64,000 nucleotides of DNA from Exiguobacterium sp018617385 (GCF_018617385.1 NZ_JACSKA010000001.1:1240001-1304000); one strand, 5' to 3'; shown: positions 41,531 through 51,055, counted from the stretch's first letter. The notes: generated from the letters alone by a model not told the origin. Program-made: numbers and translations.

Positions 41531-42504
41531 GGTGGTTGTGGTGGGTATTCGCATCCTTTTACATCGGACATGTGTTTCCGTTGCTCTTCTTATTGACACT
41601 TCGTCTCCCTCGGAACACACAACTGATTGTACAGACGATCATGAGCGTCGGTGCCCTCTATTTCTCTTATGAAATGAGCATCTTGCTTTTGATTTTCACA
41701 TACGTTCATGCGTTCATTCGAACGTTGGATTGGACGGACCGTTATGCGATGGCGAGCGTATTGTTTTTGGTGGCAGACTGGTTATTCCCACCGGCATCGC
41801 AACCGCTCGCGATGGTGCTTTTCCCGTTCATCTTTTTGATTTGGCAACGAAACCTGTATTACCGTCGCGACTACAAGCGGATGGTGACGATGTTGACCGT
41901 CGGCCTAGGCATCGGACTGACTGTCTCCCTCGTCATTCGTACAATCAAAGAGCTGTTGTTTGGCAATGTCGTCGCCTGGATCACTCCGTTCTTTCTGTGG
42001 ATCGGGAGCTGGTTCGATGGCATCGTGCTCGACCCGAACGATCGCGTGAACCGGTTCCTCGTTCCGGACAACCCGAACCTCGATGCGGAGACGGTGGCAC
42101 AGGAGACGTTACTCGAGTCGGCATCGAACAACTCGTTGTTCTACATCGGAGTGTTCGCGATGATCTTGCTGCTTGGGGTAGGATTGTTCTTCTACTTGCA
42201 GAAGCGAAAAGACATCCAGGAAGACGGGATGATTCCGAGGAGTATTCACCATCCGACACTTTCAGATAAGCGGATTGTCCGCTCGCCTCGCCAGATTCGC
42301 CTCCTTGAGACGGGACGGAAGTTGGAACAGCAGCACCCGCGTCTTCGAGAGGAGACGGTAGCTGATTGGCTTCAGCGAATCGAGTTCACGGACCACAGGC
42401 TCTATGCAGATTGGTTAGAGGCCGCAGAGTATGGAGATAAGGAAGCGCCACAAGCAATCAGCGATTCCTTCGAACGACTCGTCGAGCAAGTGAAAAAACG
42501 CTAA
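41527..42504 (+). CDS. Membrane protein with DUF4129-like C-terminal domain (module 1)
   Basis: The 325-residue protein has about seven membrane helices and a cytoplasmic C-terminus whose pattern RLREETVADWLQRIEF..YADWLEAAEYGDKEAPQ matches the DUF4129 helical domain of MoxR-DUF58 operons. No transglutaminase (Cys-His-Asp) domain, often fused here, is seen. The start overlaps the DUF58 stop (ATGA). It ends at a terminator shared with cls. Confidence 0.78.
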   Translation: MRWLWWVFASFYIGHVFPLLFLLTLRLPRNTQLIVQTIMSVGALYFSYEMSILLLIFTYVHAFIRTLDWTDRYAMASVLFLVADWLFPPASQPLAMVLFPFIFLIWQRNLYYRRDYKRMVTMLTVGLGIGLTVSLVIRTIKELLFGNVVAWITPFFLWIGSWFDGIVLDPNDRVNRFLVPDNPNLDAETVAQETLLESASNNSLFYIGVFAMILLLGVGLFFYLQKRKDIQEDGMIPRSIHHPTLSDKRIVRSPRQIRLLETGRKLEQQHPRLREETVADWLQRIEFTDHRLYADWLEAAEYGDKEAPQAISDSFERLVEQVKKR

Positions 42505-42547
42505 AAAACATCCGGCAGAGGAGATTCTTCTGACCGGATGTTTTTCA
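42505..42547. terminator. Bidirectional terminator between module 1 and cls
   Basis: AAACATCCGG pairs with CCGGATGTTT, with a long inner hairpin CAGAGGAGA/TTCTTCTG and T5. Confidence 0.85.
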
Positions 42548-44014
42548 TTATAAAATCGGACTGAGGAGGCGGGACACACTCTCCTTGAAGCGAATCCAAC
42601 GTGTCCTCGATTCATATCGCTCAAGGGTTAGCCGCTCGGCACGTGCCTCGTCTCGCTCGAACGCATCGATGACGGACGTTGCGACGTCTTGGTCGAAGAC
42701 GAGCGCCGAGATTTCAAAGTTGAGGCGGAAACTTCGGGCGTCGATATTTGTCGTCCCGATTGATGCGACTTCTCCGTCGATGACGAGTGTCTTCGCATGA
42801 AGGAAACCTTCCTCATACGTGAACACTTCCGCCCCGTAGCGTACGAGCTCTGCCGCGTTCGCATAGGTCGCCCAGTAGACAAACATATGGTCGGGCTTGT
42901 TCGGGATCATCAGTTTGATCTTGGTACCGGCCATGAGGGCGATGCGACAGGCATCGAGGAAACTCGCATCCGGGATGAAATACGGTGTCTGGATGTAAAT
43001 ACATTCTTTTGACTGCGTGATCATTTTGACGAGCATATTCTTTAAATGTTCCGTCGACGAGTTTGGACCCGATGTCACGATTTGAACGGGTGCAGCGTGA
43101 TGTGAGATTCCCTCGGTTGGCCAGACAAAGTCATCTTTCCGCGCTTTCGTTTTCGTCGGGACCGAGCGATTCCAATCCAAGATGAACCGTTCCAATAATT
43201 CCTTGACGGCGTCGCCGGAGATTCGTAAGTGAACGTCACGCCAATAGCCGAAGTGCTCATCTTTTCCAAGATATTCATCCCCGACGTTGAAACCGCCGAT
43301 ATAGCCAAGATCACCGTCGATGATGCAGAGTTTTCGGTGATTTCGATTGTTGACGCGGAAGTTGATGCCGAGTTTAGAGGGGAAGAACGATTTGACTTCC
43401 CCGCCGTGGGCGAGCAGGTCCTTGAAGTGTTTGTGCCTGAGCCCCCTCGATCCTACCGCGTCATAGAGGAGTCGGACACGTAACCCTTGTTTCGCCTTTT
43501 CCGTTAATAAGCGAATTAACGATTGACCGAGGGCATCATTTTGGATGATGTAATATTGAATGTTCACTTCTTTCGTCGCGCGCTCGATGTCTTGAAACAG
43601 CTGGTCGAACTTCTCTTTTCCATCGTGAAGGACACGAATGTCGTTGTGGAAAGACATCATCGCATTCGTCGACACGAGGTTCAGTCTTGCGAGTCGTCGG
43701 TGTTTCAATAGAAGTGGATGATTGAACGGTGCCGTGGATTGGTCTAATTGGTCGAGCTGCTCCGCCACATGATGATGATACGCCTCACGTTTCTCTTCCT
43801 CGACTTCATAAAAGTTCTGTGATTTGATCAATCGACCAAAGAAGATGTAGACGAAGAAGCCGATGAGCGGTAAGAAGAAGAGGACAAGTAGCCACGCCCA
43901 TGTCGTTCCGATGTCTCGCCTCTCGAAAAAGATGATGGTGATGGCGAACGTGAGATTAAGCAGTAAGATGAGCCATGTCAATATGACGATAATGAGTCCG
44001 ATAGTCACTTCCAT
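42548..44014 (-). CDS. cls: Cardiolipin synthase
   Basis: The 488-residue protein has two N-terminal membrane helices and two phospholipase-D HKD motifs: HRKLCIIDGDLGYIGGFN in the middle and HAKTLVIDGEVASIGTTN near the C-terminus. Length and layout match Cls, which joins two phosphatidylglycerols to cardiolipin and glycerol. AGGGAGGGATACG precedes the ATG. Transcribed alone; divergent from a cation antiporter gene. Confidence 0.94.
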   Translation of the reverse strand: MEVTIGLIIVILTWLILLLNLTFAITIIFFERRDIGTTWAWLLVLFFLPLIGFFVYIFFGRLIKSQNFYEVEEEKREAYHHHVAEQLDQLDQSTAPFNHPLLLKHRRLARLNLVSTNAMMSFHNDIRVLHDGKEKFDQLFQDIERATKEVNIQYYIIQNDALGQSLIRLLTEKAKQGLRVRLLYDAVGSRGLRHKHFKDLLAHGGEVKSFFPSKLGINFRVNNRNHRKLCIIDGDLGYIGGFNVGDEYLGKDEHFGYWRDVHLRISGDAVKELLERFILDWNRSVPTKTKARKDDFVWPTEGISHHAAPVQIVTSGPNSSTEHLKNMLVKMITQSKECIYIQTPYFIPDASFLDACRIALMAGTKIKLMIPNKPDHMFVYWATYANAAELVRYGAEVFTYEEGFLHAKTLVIDGEVASIGTTNIDARSFRLNFEISALVFDQDVATSVIDAFERDEARAERLTLERYESRTRWIRFKESVSRLLSPIL

Positions 44015-44123
44015 CGTATCCCTCCCTTTCCTTCAATTCTTACCCGAAATCAGACAATCTTAGCAAATGTTTTTCATGATTTGGGTATACATTAATGAAG
44101 AAGTGAAGAAACGGGGGAAGCTT

Positions 44124-45344
44124 ATGGAAGACATGATGATCGGCTTCAGCTTACTTGTCCTCATCGGTGCACTTTCGCAGTTACTCGCTTGGCGTTTTGA
44201 CTTTCCAGCCATCTTGATCATGACGGTTGCCGGGATTCTCGTCGGACCGATTTTCGGTTGGCTGGAGCCGGATCGGATACTCGGTGAGCTGTATAGCCCA
44301 CTCATCTCCATCGCGGTGGCGCTCATCCTATTCGAAGGAAGCCTCAGTCTCGAATTCAGAGAGATTGATGATTTAAGGAAATCAATCTTTCGACTCGTCA
44401 CGGTCGGGGTGTTCGTATCCTTTATCTTGACCTCGATTTTGCTCATCATGATTGGCGATTTTCATTGGTTGCCAGCATTTACGCTCGGTGCCATCTTCGT
44501 TGTGACCGGGCCGACCGTCATCATCCCGTTACTAAGGCAAGCCAACTTGTCCGCACGTCCGGCTAAAGTCTTAAAATGGGAAGGAATCATCGTCGATCCG
44601 CTTGGCGCCTTGATGGGATTATTCGTCGTCCGCGTGGGCTTCATTTTCTATCAGAACGACGGACTCGCGAGTCACTTGCCATTCTTTTGGTCCTGTATCG
44701 TCGCCGTCGCCTTTGGGATTGCCGTCGGACATCTATTGATTCGTTTGTTCGGTAATGAGAAAGTCCCTGAATATTTACGGACGACGTTGACGTTCTCGGG
44801 AGTCCTTCTTGTCTACTCCATCAGTGAATGGGTCATGCATGAAGTCGGACTGTTGGCCGTGACGGCAATGGGATTGACGATGGCCAACTCAAAACATGGA
44901 CATATGCATATCCTGAAACAGCTTCGTGAATTTAAAGAAAATATCTCTATCTTACTCGTTTCCACCGTGTTTATCATTTTGACCGCGAGCTTGACGCGCG
45001 ATAGTTTGCTCGCCATCTTCGACTGGCCACTCCTCCTGTCGATTCTCGGGATCTTATTTTTAGTCCGTCCGATCTCGGTACAGACGTCGCTCCTCCGTTC
45101 CCCGTTATCGATGCAAGAGCGGGCGCTCATCAGCTGGATTGCCCCTCGAGGCATCGTCGCGATGACGGTGACCGGTTTCTTTGCACAAGAGATCGCCGAA
45201 CTCGGGATTGAAGATGCAGAGCGGATGTTGCCGATCACACTCGGTTTAGTCGTAACGTCTGTCGCCTTGCATGGACTGACGATTAAACCACTTGCCAAGC
45301 GACTCGGACTGACGAAAGTGAAGAATCCATGGGAAAAGGCGTAG
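44124..45344 (+). CDS. Cation:proton antiporter (CPA1, NhaP-like)
   Basis: The ATG at 44124 follows GGGGGAAG; the frame extends upstream without a ribosome site. The 406-residue protein has about twelve membrane helices and CPA1 motifs: GPIFGWLEPD, ILFEGSLSL, VTGPTVIIPLLR and the double-acid-type VDPLGALMGL. It ends after the membrane domain and lacks the C-terminal TrkA/RCK domain seen in many NhaP proteins. It should exchange Na+/Li+ or K+ for protons; cation not certain. Confidence 0.9.
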   Translation: MEDMMIGFSLLVLIGALSQLLAWRFDFPAILIMTVAGILVGPIFGWLEPDRILGELYSPLISIAVALILFEGSLSLEFREIDDLRKSIFRLVTVGVFVSFILTSILLIMIGDFHWLPAFTLGAIFVVTGPTVIIPLLRQANLSARPAKVLKWEGIIVDPLGALMGLFVVRVGFIFYQNDGLASHLPFFWSCIVAVAFGIAVGHLLIRLFGNEKVPEYLRTTLTFSGVLLVYSISEWVMHEVGLLAVTAMGLTMANSKHGHMHILKQLREFKENISILLVSTVFIILTASLTRDSLLAIFDWPLLLSILGILFLVRPISVQTSLLRSPLSMQERALISWIAPRGIVAMTVTGFFAQEIAELGIEDAERMLPITLGLVVTSVALHGLTIKPLAKRLGLTKVKNPWEKA

Positions 45345-45378
45345 ACAAAAAAAGACACCGCCCGATGGCAGTGTCTTT
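45345..45378. terminator. Terminator, mainly for the LysM-3D gene
   Basis: AAAGACACTGCC pairs with GGCGGTGTCTTT on the minus strand, followed by T7; on the plus strand it also follows the antiporter gene. Confidence 0.85.
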
Positions 45379-45390
45379 AATCAGCTTGAA

Positions 45391-46179
45391 TTAGTTCAAG
45401 ACTTTGATTGTGATTGATTGGCGACCGAAAGCAAGGGCTTGCTCTTGTGTCGGCATCAAGATATCGATTTTATTTCCTTTGATGGCACCACCAGTGTCTC
45501 CTGCGATGGCTTCTCCGTATCCTTCAACCCATACTTTAGAGCCGAGCGGAATGACAGAAGGGTCAACCGCGATGACTTTTTGGTTCGGGTTCGAACGAAC
45601 GTCGATTCCTGTCGCTGTGATACCAGAACATCCTGCACAATATGGTGTATAAGCTGTTGCTTCCACTGTCATTGTCTGACCTGAAGCCGGAGCTTGGGTT
45701 TGCGTTGTAGACGATGCAGTTTTCGTAACTGGTGCTGATGTCGATGTCTTCGGTGTTGTTGTCTTCGCATCATTCGCTACAGATGCAGCGGCTGCACCTT
45801 TCACGGCGAACTCTTGTCCAGGGAAAATAAGATCTGAATCAAGACCGTTCCAAGTCATCAATTGATTGACAGAGACCCCGTGATTCAATGCGATACGATA
45901 AAGTGTGTCGCCTGATTTAACTGTATACGTTTTAGATGCAGTAGAAGCTTGTGATTTCGCTTCTGCCTTTCCAAGTTTCAAGACTTGGTTCGGATAAATC
46001 ATATTTGAGTTTAAGCCGTTCGCTTGTTTGATGTCATTTACAGAGACGTTGTTGTTCACGGCGATACGATAGAGTGTATCTCCAGACTGAACTGTGTGTG
46101 TTGATGCTGCCGAAGCTGGAGCAGCGACTCCTAAACTAAGGCCAGCGAGTGCCGTTAGTGTCAATAGTGGTTTTTTCAT
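45391..46179 (-). CDS. yocH: Secreted cell-wall protein with two LysM and a 3D domain (YocH-like)
   Basis: The 262-residue protein has a signal peptide (cut near APASAAS), LysM domains at about 27-70 and 83-127 (HTVQSGDTLYRIAVNN, YTVKSGDTLYRIALNH), a Ser/Thr/Ala-rich linker and a C-terminal 3D domain with MTVEATAYTP, GITATGIDVRSN, VIAVDPSVIPLGSKVWVEGYG and AGDTGGAIKGNKID, holding the three Asp. This is the YocH architecture, a peptidoglycan-acting protein. In B. subtilis yocH is under WalR; the minus-strand TGTAAA-N5-TGATAA at 46277-46261 differs from the WalR box by one base. Ribosome site GGGAGGAATATTCTT. Confidence 0.9.
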   Translation of the reverse strand: MKKPLLTLTALAGLSLGVAAPASAASTHTVQSGDTLYRIAVNNNVSVNDIKQANGLNSNMIYPNQVLKLGKAEAKSQASTASKTYTVKSGDTLYRIALNHGVSVNQLMTWNGLDSDLIFPGQEFAVKGAAAASVANDAKTTTPKTSTSAPVTKTASSTTQTQAPASGQTMTVEATAYTPYCAGCSGITATGIDVRSNPNQKVIAVDPSVIPLGSKVWVEGYGEAIAGDTGGAIKGNKIDILMPTQEQALAFGRQSITIKVLN

Positions 46180-46387
46180 AAGAATATTCCTCCCTTTTCT
46201 AACGCCCCCTTACTGTAACACCTGTATATTTCACAGCGATTACAGGACGATATGAGAGTGTTATCAGTTCATTTACAGAACAATTCATGGAGATGAGAGG
46301 ATTCAGAAAATTGTTTTAATCCATAAAAACGGCTTTCTAGAGCCATTCTAAGATATAATAAGGAGAGAAATAAGGAGGTTTTGGTCT

Positions 46388-46648
46388 TTGGAACTATTAC
46401 TGCTATATTACATTGTGACTAATTTACTAGCGTTTGTGTCATATTTTGTCGATAAACGACGGTCTCGCGTCGGAGCTTGGCGTATTTCGGAGCGGACGTT
46501 GTTGACGATGGCATGGATTGGTGGGGCGTTCGGTGCTTATGTGGCGATGCGTGTCTTTCGACATAAGACATTGAAGCCGAAATTCCGGATTGGGGTACCT
46601 GTCGCGATTCTCGTGCATGCTGCGTTCACAGGATGGTTGATCTTTTAA
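46388..46648 (+). CDS. DUF1294 family small membrane protein
   Basis: A TTG start 9 bases after AAGGAGG gives 86 residues with three membrane helices and the family motif YFVDKRRSRVGAWRISERTLL...GGAFGAYVAM. The pattern DKxxAxxxxWRIxE...GGxxGA is typical of DUF1294. Function unknown. It is monocistronic. Confidence 0.85.
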   Translation: MELLLLYYIVTNLLAFVSYFVDKRRSRVGAWRISERTLLTMAWIGGAFGAYVAMRVFRHKTLKPKFRIGVPVAILVHAAFTGWLIF

Positions 46649-46799
46649 TCCATATATAGAAGAAACTTGATCACATCTATTATTGGATGGTGATGAGAAA
46701 TATCGGGTTCGTCCCATTTTATGCTCGTTCTAAAGTGTTTCTCCGTGAACAATCGAAATGAAATGTTGGGAAAATTTCAAAATGAGGAGGAAGACTATT

Positions 46800-47594
46800 T
46801 TGAATAGTATCGAGATGATTCGTCACGGCCCATTGACTCTAAGGGTGACGGATCGCTTCACTGTTCTTTTGTGCAAGTCTGGGACGTCCGTGATTTTGGT
46901 GAACGCAATGCGCCTCACACTTCATTCGAGAGAAGCCCTTCTCTTGGCTCAAGGACAAAGTGTCATGGTGGAGAAAATCGAGGAATCGTCGCAGATGAGG
47001 CTTCTTGAGTTTGATCCGGACGAATTGTTCCATCCCGAGTTGGCGAAACGATATGTAACACCGTATCTAACTTCCAAAAAATCCATACATATGTTAAAAC
47101 AGGAACGCATGAATCAATCGATCATTCAGACGATTGAACGCGCTGTGCAACATCTATCTGCGGACGGACCGCTCGCATTGATGGATGCCACACTGCAGTG
47201 TACGGTCCTCTGGCGCTATTGGATTCAGCAAGAGGGTGAAGTGATGAAGAATGAGAGCAAACGGGAGAGCCTTCGTCTGATGCTCGCTTATATCGAGTCT
47301 CATCTAGAAGATAAGCCTACGTTAGCTCGAATCGCGACTGCGGGTAATGTAAGTCGCAGTGAATGTTGTCGGTTGTTTACTACGTTCGGGAACACCTCTC
47401 CACTTGCGTATGTCCAAGTTAAAAGGATGGACCGGGCCGCAACTCTATTAATGGATTCGATTGAATCGGTTGCTGACATCGCCAATCGCCTGAGCTACTC
47501 AAGCGTCAGTCACTTCGTACAGACATTCAAAGCACATCATTCGATCACCCCGCTCGCCTATCGAAAACAATACCAAAGGAAAAGAGCCGAGTAA
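46800..47594 (+). CDS. AraC family transcriptional regulator
   Basis: The TTG at 46800 is 9 bases after GAGGAGG, preferred over an ATG-led frame 14 codons upstream with no site. The 264-residue protein has an N-terminal sensing half and a C-terminal double helix-turn-helix of about 95 residues: ARIATAGNVSRSECCRLFTTFG and SVADIANRLSYSSVSHFVQTFK, then HSITPLAYRKQ. The neighbouring SDR gene converges on it and is not a divergent target, so what it controls is unknown. Confidence 0.88.
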   Translation: MNSIEMIRHGPLTLRVTDRFTVLLCKSGTSVILVNAMRLTLHSREALLLAQGQSVMVEKIEESSQMRLLEFDPDELFHPELAKRYVTPYLTSKKSIHMLKQERMNQSIIQTIERAVQHLSADGPLALMDATLQCTVLWRYWIQQEGEVMKNESKRESLRLMLAYIESHLEDKPTLARIATAGNVSRSECCRLFTTFGNTSPLAYVQVKRMDRAATLLMDSIESVADIANRLSYSSVSHFVQTFKAHHSITPLAYRKQYQRKRAE

Positions 47595-47609
47595 TTTCGG
47601 CTCTTTTCC
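47581..47609. terminator. Bidirectional terminator between AraC and SDR genes
   Basis: AAAAGAGCCGA-GTAA-TTTCGGCTCTTTT hairpin overlapping the end of the AraC gene. Confidence 0.85.
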
Positions 47610-47610
47610 T

Positions 47611-48369
47611 TTATCTTGCTGTCCACCCACCATCTGCCTTCAAAACATCACCATTCACGAAGCTCGAATCATCCGATGCTAAAAAGAGGGCGACGTTCGC
47701 GATTTGTTCGGGCTCACCCATCGGCGCTTCCCCCGCACCTTGGATGGCACGCATCCCGAGTTCGCTCGGTGCCGTGATGGTTGACCCGATATTTGTATTC
47801 ACCCCACCCGGTGCGATGGCGTTGGCCCGAATCTTACCGAGCGTGCCATGGGTCGCCGCGATGTTCTTCGTCAATCCGATTAACGCATGTTTCGATGCGA
47901 CATACGCCGCGCCCCCGCGAGTTCCGAACAGTCCTCCGACGGACGCATTGTTGATGATGACGCCACCACGATCCTGTTTCTCCATCACTTGGATGGCGGC
48001 ACGCGCTATTTTCATCGGTCCGGTCAAATTGACGCCAAGGACTTTGTCCCATAGTTCATCTGTCACTTCGCCCACCGTCAGGAAGTTGTCCATGATTCCC
48101 GCGTTATTGACGAGAATGTCGACCGATCCGAACGTGTCTTTCGCCGTACCGACGAGGTTGTCGATATCCGTTTGATTCGTCACGTTACCGGCAATGCCAA
48201 GAACTTCCCCACCCGCTGCTTTGATTTCATCAACCACCGCCTGCACAGCATCTTCATTCAAGTCAAAGGCGACGACCCGTGCGCCTTCCTTCGCAAACAG
48301 TTTGGCGATGGCCCGCCCCATGCCTGAACCTGCGCCAGTGACGATTGCCGTTTTTCTTGAAAGCTTCAT
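47611..48369 (-). CDS. Classical short-chain dehydrogenase/reductase
   Basis: The 252-residue protein has TGAGSGMGRAIAKLF (NAD(P)-binding), NNAGIM, catalytic Ser in NNASVGG and YVASK, i.e. YxxxK, and ends SFVNGDVLKADGGWTAR as in classical SDRs of the FabG/glucose dehydrogenase type. Asp in AFDLNE after beta2 favours NAD(H). Ribosome site AAAGGAGGAATGAGGA. Substrate unknown. Confidence 0.92.
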   Translation of the reverse strand: MKLSRKTAIVTGAGSGMGRAIAKLFAKEGARVVAFDLNEDAVQAVVDEIKAAGGEVLGIAGNVTNQTDIDNLVGTAKDTFGSVDILVNNAGIMDNFLTVGEVTDELWDKVLGVNLTGPMKIARAAIQVMEKQDRGGVIINNASVGGLFGTRGGAAYVASKHALIGLTKNIAATHGTLGKIRANAIAPGGVNTNIGSTITAPSELGMRAIQGAGEAPMGEPEQIANVALFLASDDSSFVNGDVLKADGGWTAR

Positions 48370-48550
48370 TCCTCATTCCTCCTTTAAAGGTCAGAACGTA
48401 TACGATGTGTGATGACAGTAATCTGCCTGTCACTATGATATACCCACATTTGGTCGGGAGCCTCCTGAGAAACATGGCGATTTTTCTTCAATTGACTCCC
48501 AGCAATCTTTATACTTGAATAAAAGCCACTCTACATAAAGGAGAGATGAC

Positions 48551-49387
48551 GTGGAACAATTCTATGCAACCGTCCATGGTCGAGGTGAACCGGTTCTTTT
48601 TCTTCCCGGTGGGGGATTCACTGGGTCGCAAGGCCAATTATTTGCCGAAGCATTACATAACGATTTCGAAGTTCACCTGTTAGATCTACCTGGATTTGGT
48701 GAAAGTGAGGGACTACATACATTCGCCACGTCCAAAGTACTCGCGGACTGGATCGAGACGTATCGAATCTCACGACACCTTGAATCGGTTCGACTAATCG
48801 GTCATTCGATGGGAGGTGCCATCGCCCTGGCTTATGCAGTCCATTATCCAGACCAAGTCAGGCATTTGATACTTCTCGACCAAGGACATAAACCGAACGC
48901 TATGCTACCATATCGGGAATATGGCATCTTCGGATTCGCCTTACCGCTTTTACGTCTACTGTATCACCATTCACCACGACGCCTCTTGAACTGGATTGAA
49001 ACGAAATTGAATAAGAGTGACCCCACGTTTTCTGAAGAGCGGTTCCAACTGTTCTGTCGACGAATCGGGGTCGAGCCGACGTTATCGATTCGTTCTGCTG
49101 TCGAGCAATCGGCCCGTCTTTCGACCGGTGGCTTACATTTGTTGTTTGGTTATGATGGATTGGATTTTAAGGACTTGCTACGACGCGTCCAAGTCTCGAC
49201 GCACCTGTATTATGCGGATTTCACGGGGATTGATTTGAAGGAGGCGAAGCGAACGCTCCATCATGTCAAACGAGCGGAACGACACCTTCACCCCTCTGTA
49301 CAATTGATTGCCATACCAGGTGGACACTTCGTTCAGTGGAGCCGTCATTTCTCGATGGAAAAGGTTCTGCGGTTCTTACATACATAA
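48551..49387 (+). CDS. Alpha/beta hydrolase
   Basis: The GTG start follows AAAGGAGAGATGAC. The 278-residue protein has the oxyanion segment FLPGGGFTGSQGQL, the nucleophile elbow IGHSMGGAIALA and a late His in PGGHFVQW, and a typical lid region around residues 130-190. It could be an esterase or lipase-like enzyme; no specific family is evident. Terminator follows at once. Confidence 0.88.
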   Translation: MEQFYATVHGRGEPVLFLPGGGFTGSQGQLFAEALHNDFEVHLLDLPGFGESEGLHTFATSKVLADWIETYRISRHLESVRLIGHSMGGAIALAYAVHYPDQVRHLILLDQGHKPNAMLPYREYGIFGFALPLLRLLYHHSPRRLLNWIETKLNKSDPTFSEERFQLFCRRIGVEPTLSIRSAVEQSARLSTGGLHLLFGYDGLDFKDLLRRVQVSTHLYYADFTGIDLKEAKRTLHHVKRAERHLHPSVQLIAIPGGHFVQWSRHFSMEKVLRFLHT

Positions 49388-49388
49388 A

Positions 49389-49423
49389 AACAAGACAGCG
49401 GAGAGGTTTCCGCTGTCTTGTTC
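49389..49423. terminator. Bidirectional terminator between two hydrolase genes
   Basis: AACAAGACAGCGG pairs with CCGCTGTCTTGTT. Confidence 0.88.
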
Positions 49424-49424
49424 G

Positions 49425-50381
49425 TCATGATGCCCAGTCGTGGCGCTTTAGCCATTCATGAAGTTGGTGGTGAAGCTCGGGATGGAGCGGTTCACTGAGT
49501 TGTGAACGATATTGCTTTTTCACGTCCAGAATGCTCATCTCACCATCGAAATGTTTCAACATATGGTCCATGTCCTTAATCTTTTGTACCTCGATATGCT
49601 CTGCGTGAAGTGCATCGAGCTCATCTAGATGTTCGACGGCCGTTTGAACGTCCCGATCTCCTGTCAGTGCGAACGTCGGAATGTTCAATCGAACTAATCG
49701 TTCCCGAAGTGACACGTCTGTGTGTGCAAGATGCTCCCGTAACCATTTGGCAGGGAACTTCATCAGCTGGATCCGCATCGTATCCTGATCCGTTGCTGTG
49801 ACGCGCTCGAACAGTTTTTGTTGTTTCCCGACGACCGACTTCTCATTCAAGCTAAAGCGAAGCAGTTTACCCTTGATCCCTTTCGTACGTTTCACTTCAT
49901 CGAGTAAGGCATGCGCCTGTTCCTGCATGCTCGTCTTCAAGGCGACACCGGCACCAGACAACAGGATGAGACCAGAAACGGATTCACGTTCTGCTGCGAG
50001 TGTCGCGACGATACATCCTTCGCTATGGCCGAGCAATAAAACGTCTTGTGAGACATGGTCATGAGATTTCAGATAACGGACTACCGCCGACACGTCATCA
50101 ACGAGTCCTGTCAGACCGACGCTATGTCGATTGCCACCACTCTTGCCAATCCCCCGTTTGTCATAGCGTAATGTGATGAATCCTTGTATCGTCAGCCATT
50201 CTGCTAAGTCTTTATACAAGTTTGACTTGAAGCCGGTACCGTTTCCATCACGGTCCAATCCTCCCGTCCCTCCGATGAGGACGATGGCTGGAAAGGACGA
50301 CCGTTCCTGATCGGGTGTCGTTATGGTGGCAGCAATGGTTGTTTCCCCTTGAATCAACACATTTTCTTGTTTATACATCAT
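49425..50381 (-). CDS. Alpha/beta hydrolase (dienelactone hydrolase/esterase-like)
   Basis: The 318-residue protein has VLIGGTGGLDRDGNG (oxyanion), RYDKRGIGKSGG, the nucleophile LLGHSEGCIVATLA (GHSEG) and His in DMDHMLKHFDG. The arrangement suggests a family S9/acyl-transferring hydrolase of the YqkD-like group. It overlaps the 3' end of the HTH regulator gene by 11 bases, so the two form an operon and the regulator probably controls it. Substrate unknown. Confidence 0.88.
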   Translation of the reverse strand: MMYKQENVLIQGETTIAATITTPDQERSSFPAIVLIGGTGGLDRDGNGTGFKSNLYKDLAEWLTIQGFITLRYDKRGIGKSGGNRHSVGLTGLVDDVSAVVRYLKSHDHVSQDVLLLGHSEGCIVATLAAERESVSGLILLSGAGVALKTSMQEQAHALLDEVKRTKGIKGKLLRFSLNEKSVVGKQQKLFERVTATDQDTMRIQLMKFPAKWLREHLAHTDVSLRERLVRLNIPTFALTGDRDVQTAVEHLDELDALHAEHIEVQKIKDMDHMLKHFDGEMSILDVKKQYRSQLSEPLHPELHHQLHEWLKRHDWAS

Positions 50382-50925
50382 CCATCTCCTCCTTTTCTTC
50401 TACCGGCATGAACGCGTAGGAGAATTTCCGCAACGTACGTTCTTCAGATGGTTCATGCTCGAGCACTCCCTCTAAGAGATCGTAGAGACCTCTTAGGAAT
50501 CGATCACTCTCGGCATCAGACAGATAAAGTGGGATACTCCGAAAGCCGACCTTGTCTCCTTGAAGGTCGATTTTGTCCCGCTTTAAATAGTCTCCGAAAT
50601 CCATGAGCAGTGACATCGCGAACGTGTAACATATTTTATATAGTTGTTCACGATTTTCCTCTTCGACGACTTGATTGACAGCGGTCAATGGATTGTTTTG
50701 AATCGCGTACACTTTTTCATACACCCCACGTACTTTGTTCTCACTTGCGACAGATAAAATCTCGTCTTGGACCATCTTGTTGATATGGCGATAGAGGCTC
50801 GCTTGGGGCACATCGGGAAGCAACTTTGCCAACTCTCCGGTCGTCACTTGCTCGTTCATGAGAACGTGCTGAAAAATTTTCATGCGAATCGGGTTTAACA
50901 GACTTTTTAAGACATCTTGATTCAT
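50371..50925 (-). CDS. Winged-helix transcriptional regulator
   Basis: I start at the ATG at 50925, 6 bases after AGGTGG. The 184-residue protein has an ArsR/PadR-like winged helix: LLNPIRMKIFQHVLMNEQVTTGELAKLL and ASLYRHINKMVQDEIL, then a helical C-terminal part (ICYTFAMSLLMDFGDYLKRD). It is the first gene of an operon with a hydrolase. Repeats of TGATAAT/TTATCA overlapping the promoter suggest autoregulation. Ligand unknown. Confidence 0.85.
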   Translation of the reverse strand: MNQDVLKSLLNPIRMKIFQHVLMNEQVTTGELAKLLPDVPQASLYRHINKMVQDEILSVASENKVRGVYEKVYAIQNNPLTAVNQVVEEENREQLYKICYTFAMSLLMDFGDYLKRDKIDLQGDKVGFRSIPLYLSDAESDRFLRGLYDLLEGVLEHEPSEERTLRKFSYAFMPVEEKEEMDDV

Positions 50926-50940
50926 TGATTCCACCTCAAT

Positions 50941-50980
50941 GTTATCATATTTGATAATGTTATTATTTATGATAATATCA
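50941..50980 (-). promoter_or_regulatory. Operator-like TGATAAT repeats at the regulator promoter
   Basis: TTATCA-TATT-TGATAA (50942-50957) is an inverted repeat, and TGATAAT recurs at 50970-50976, 18 bases from the first copy. They lie directly upstream of the winged-helix gene. Confidence 0.5.
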
Positions 50981-51008
50981 TGTGGTCGAATCGTTGTCTA
51001 TGTCCATA

Positions 51009-51034
51009 CAAAAAGCCGCCCTCGTATGGCGGCT
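51009..51034 (-). terminator. Terminator after the Excalibur-domain gene
   Basis: On the minus strand AGCCGCC pairs with GGGCGGCT and is followed by TTTTTG. Confidence 0.8.
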
Positions 51035-51055
51035 GATTCGATGCATGATTTATGA

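Noticed and set aside
44060..44080. Sigma-B promoter before the antiporter gene (GTTTTT ... GGGTAT)
   Set aside because: The two elements are separated by only 8 bases.
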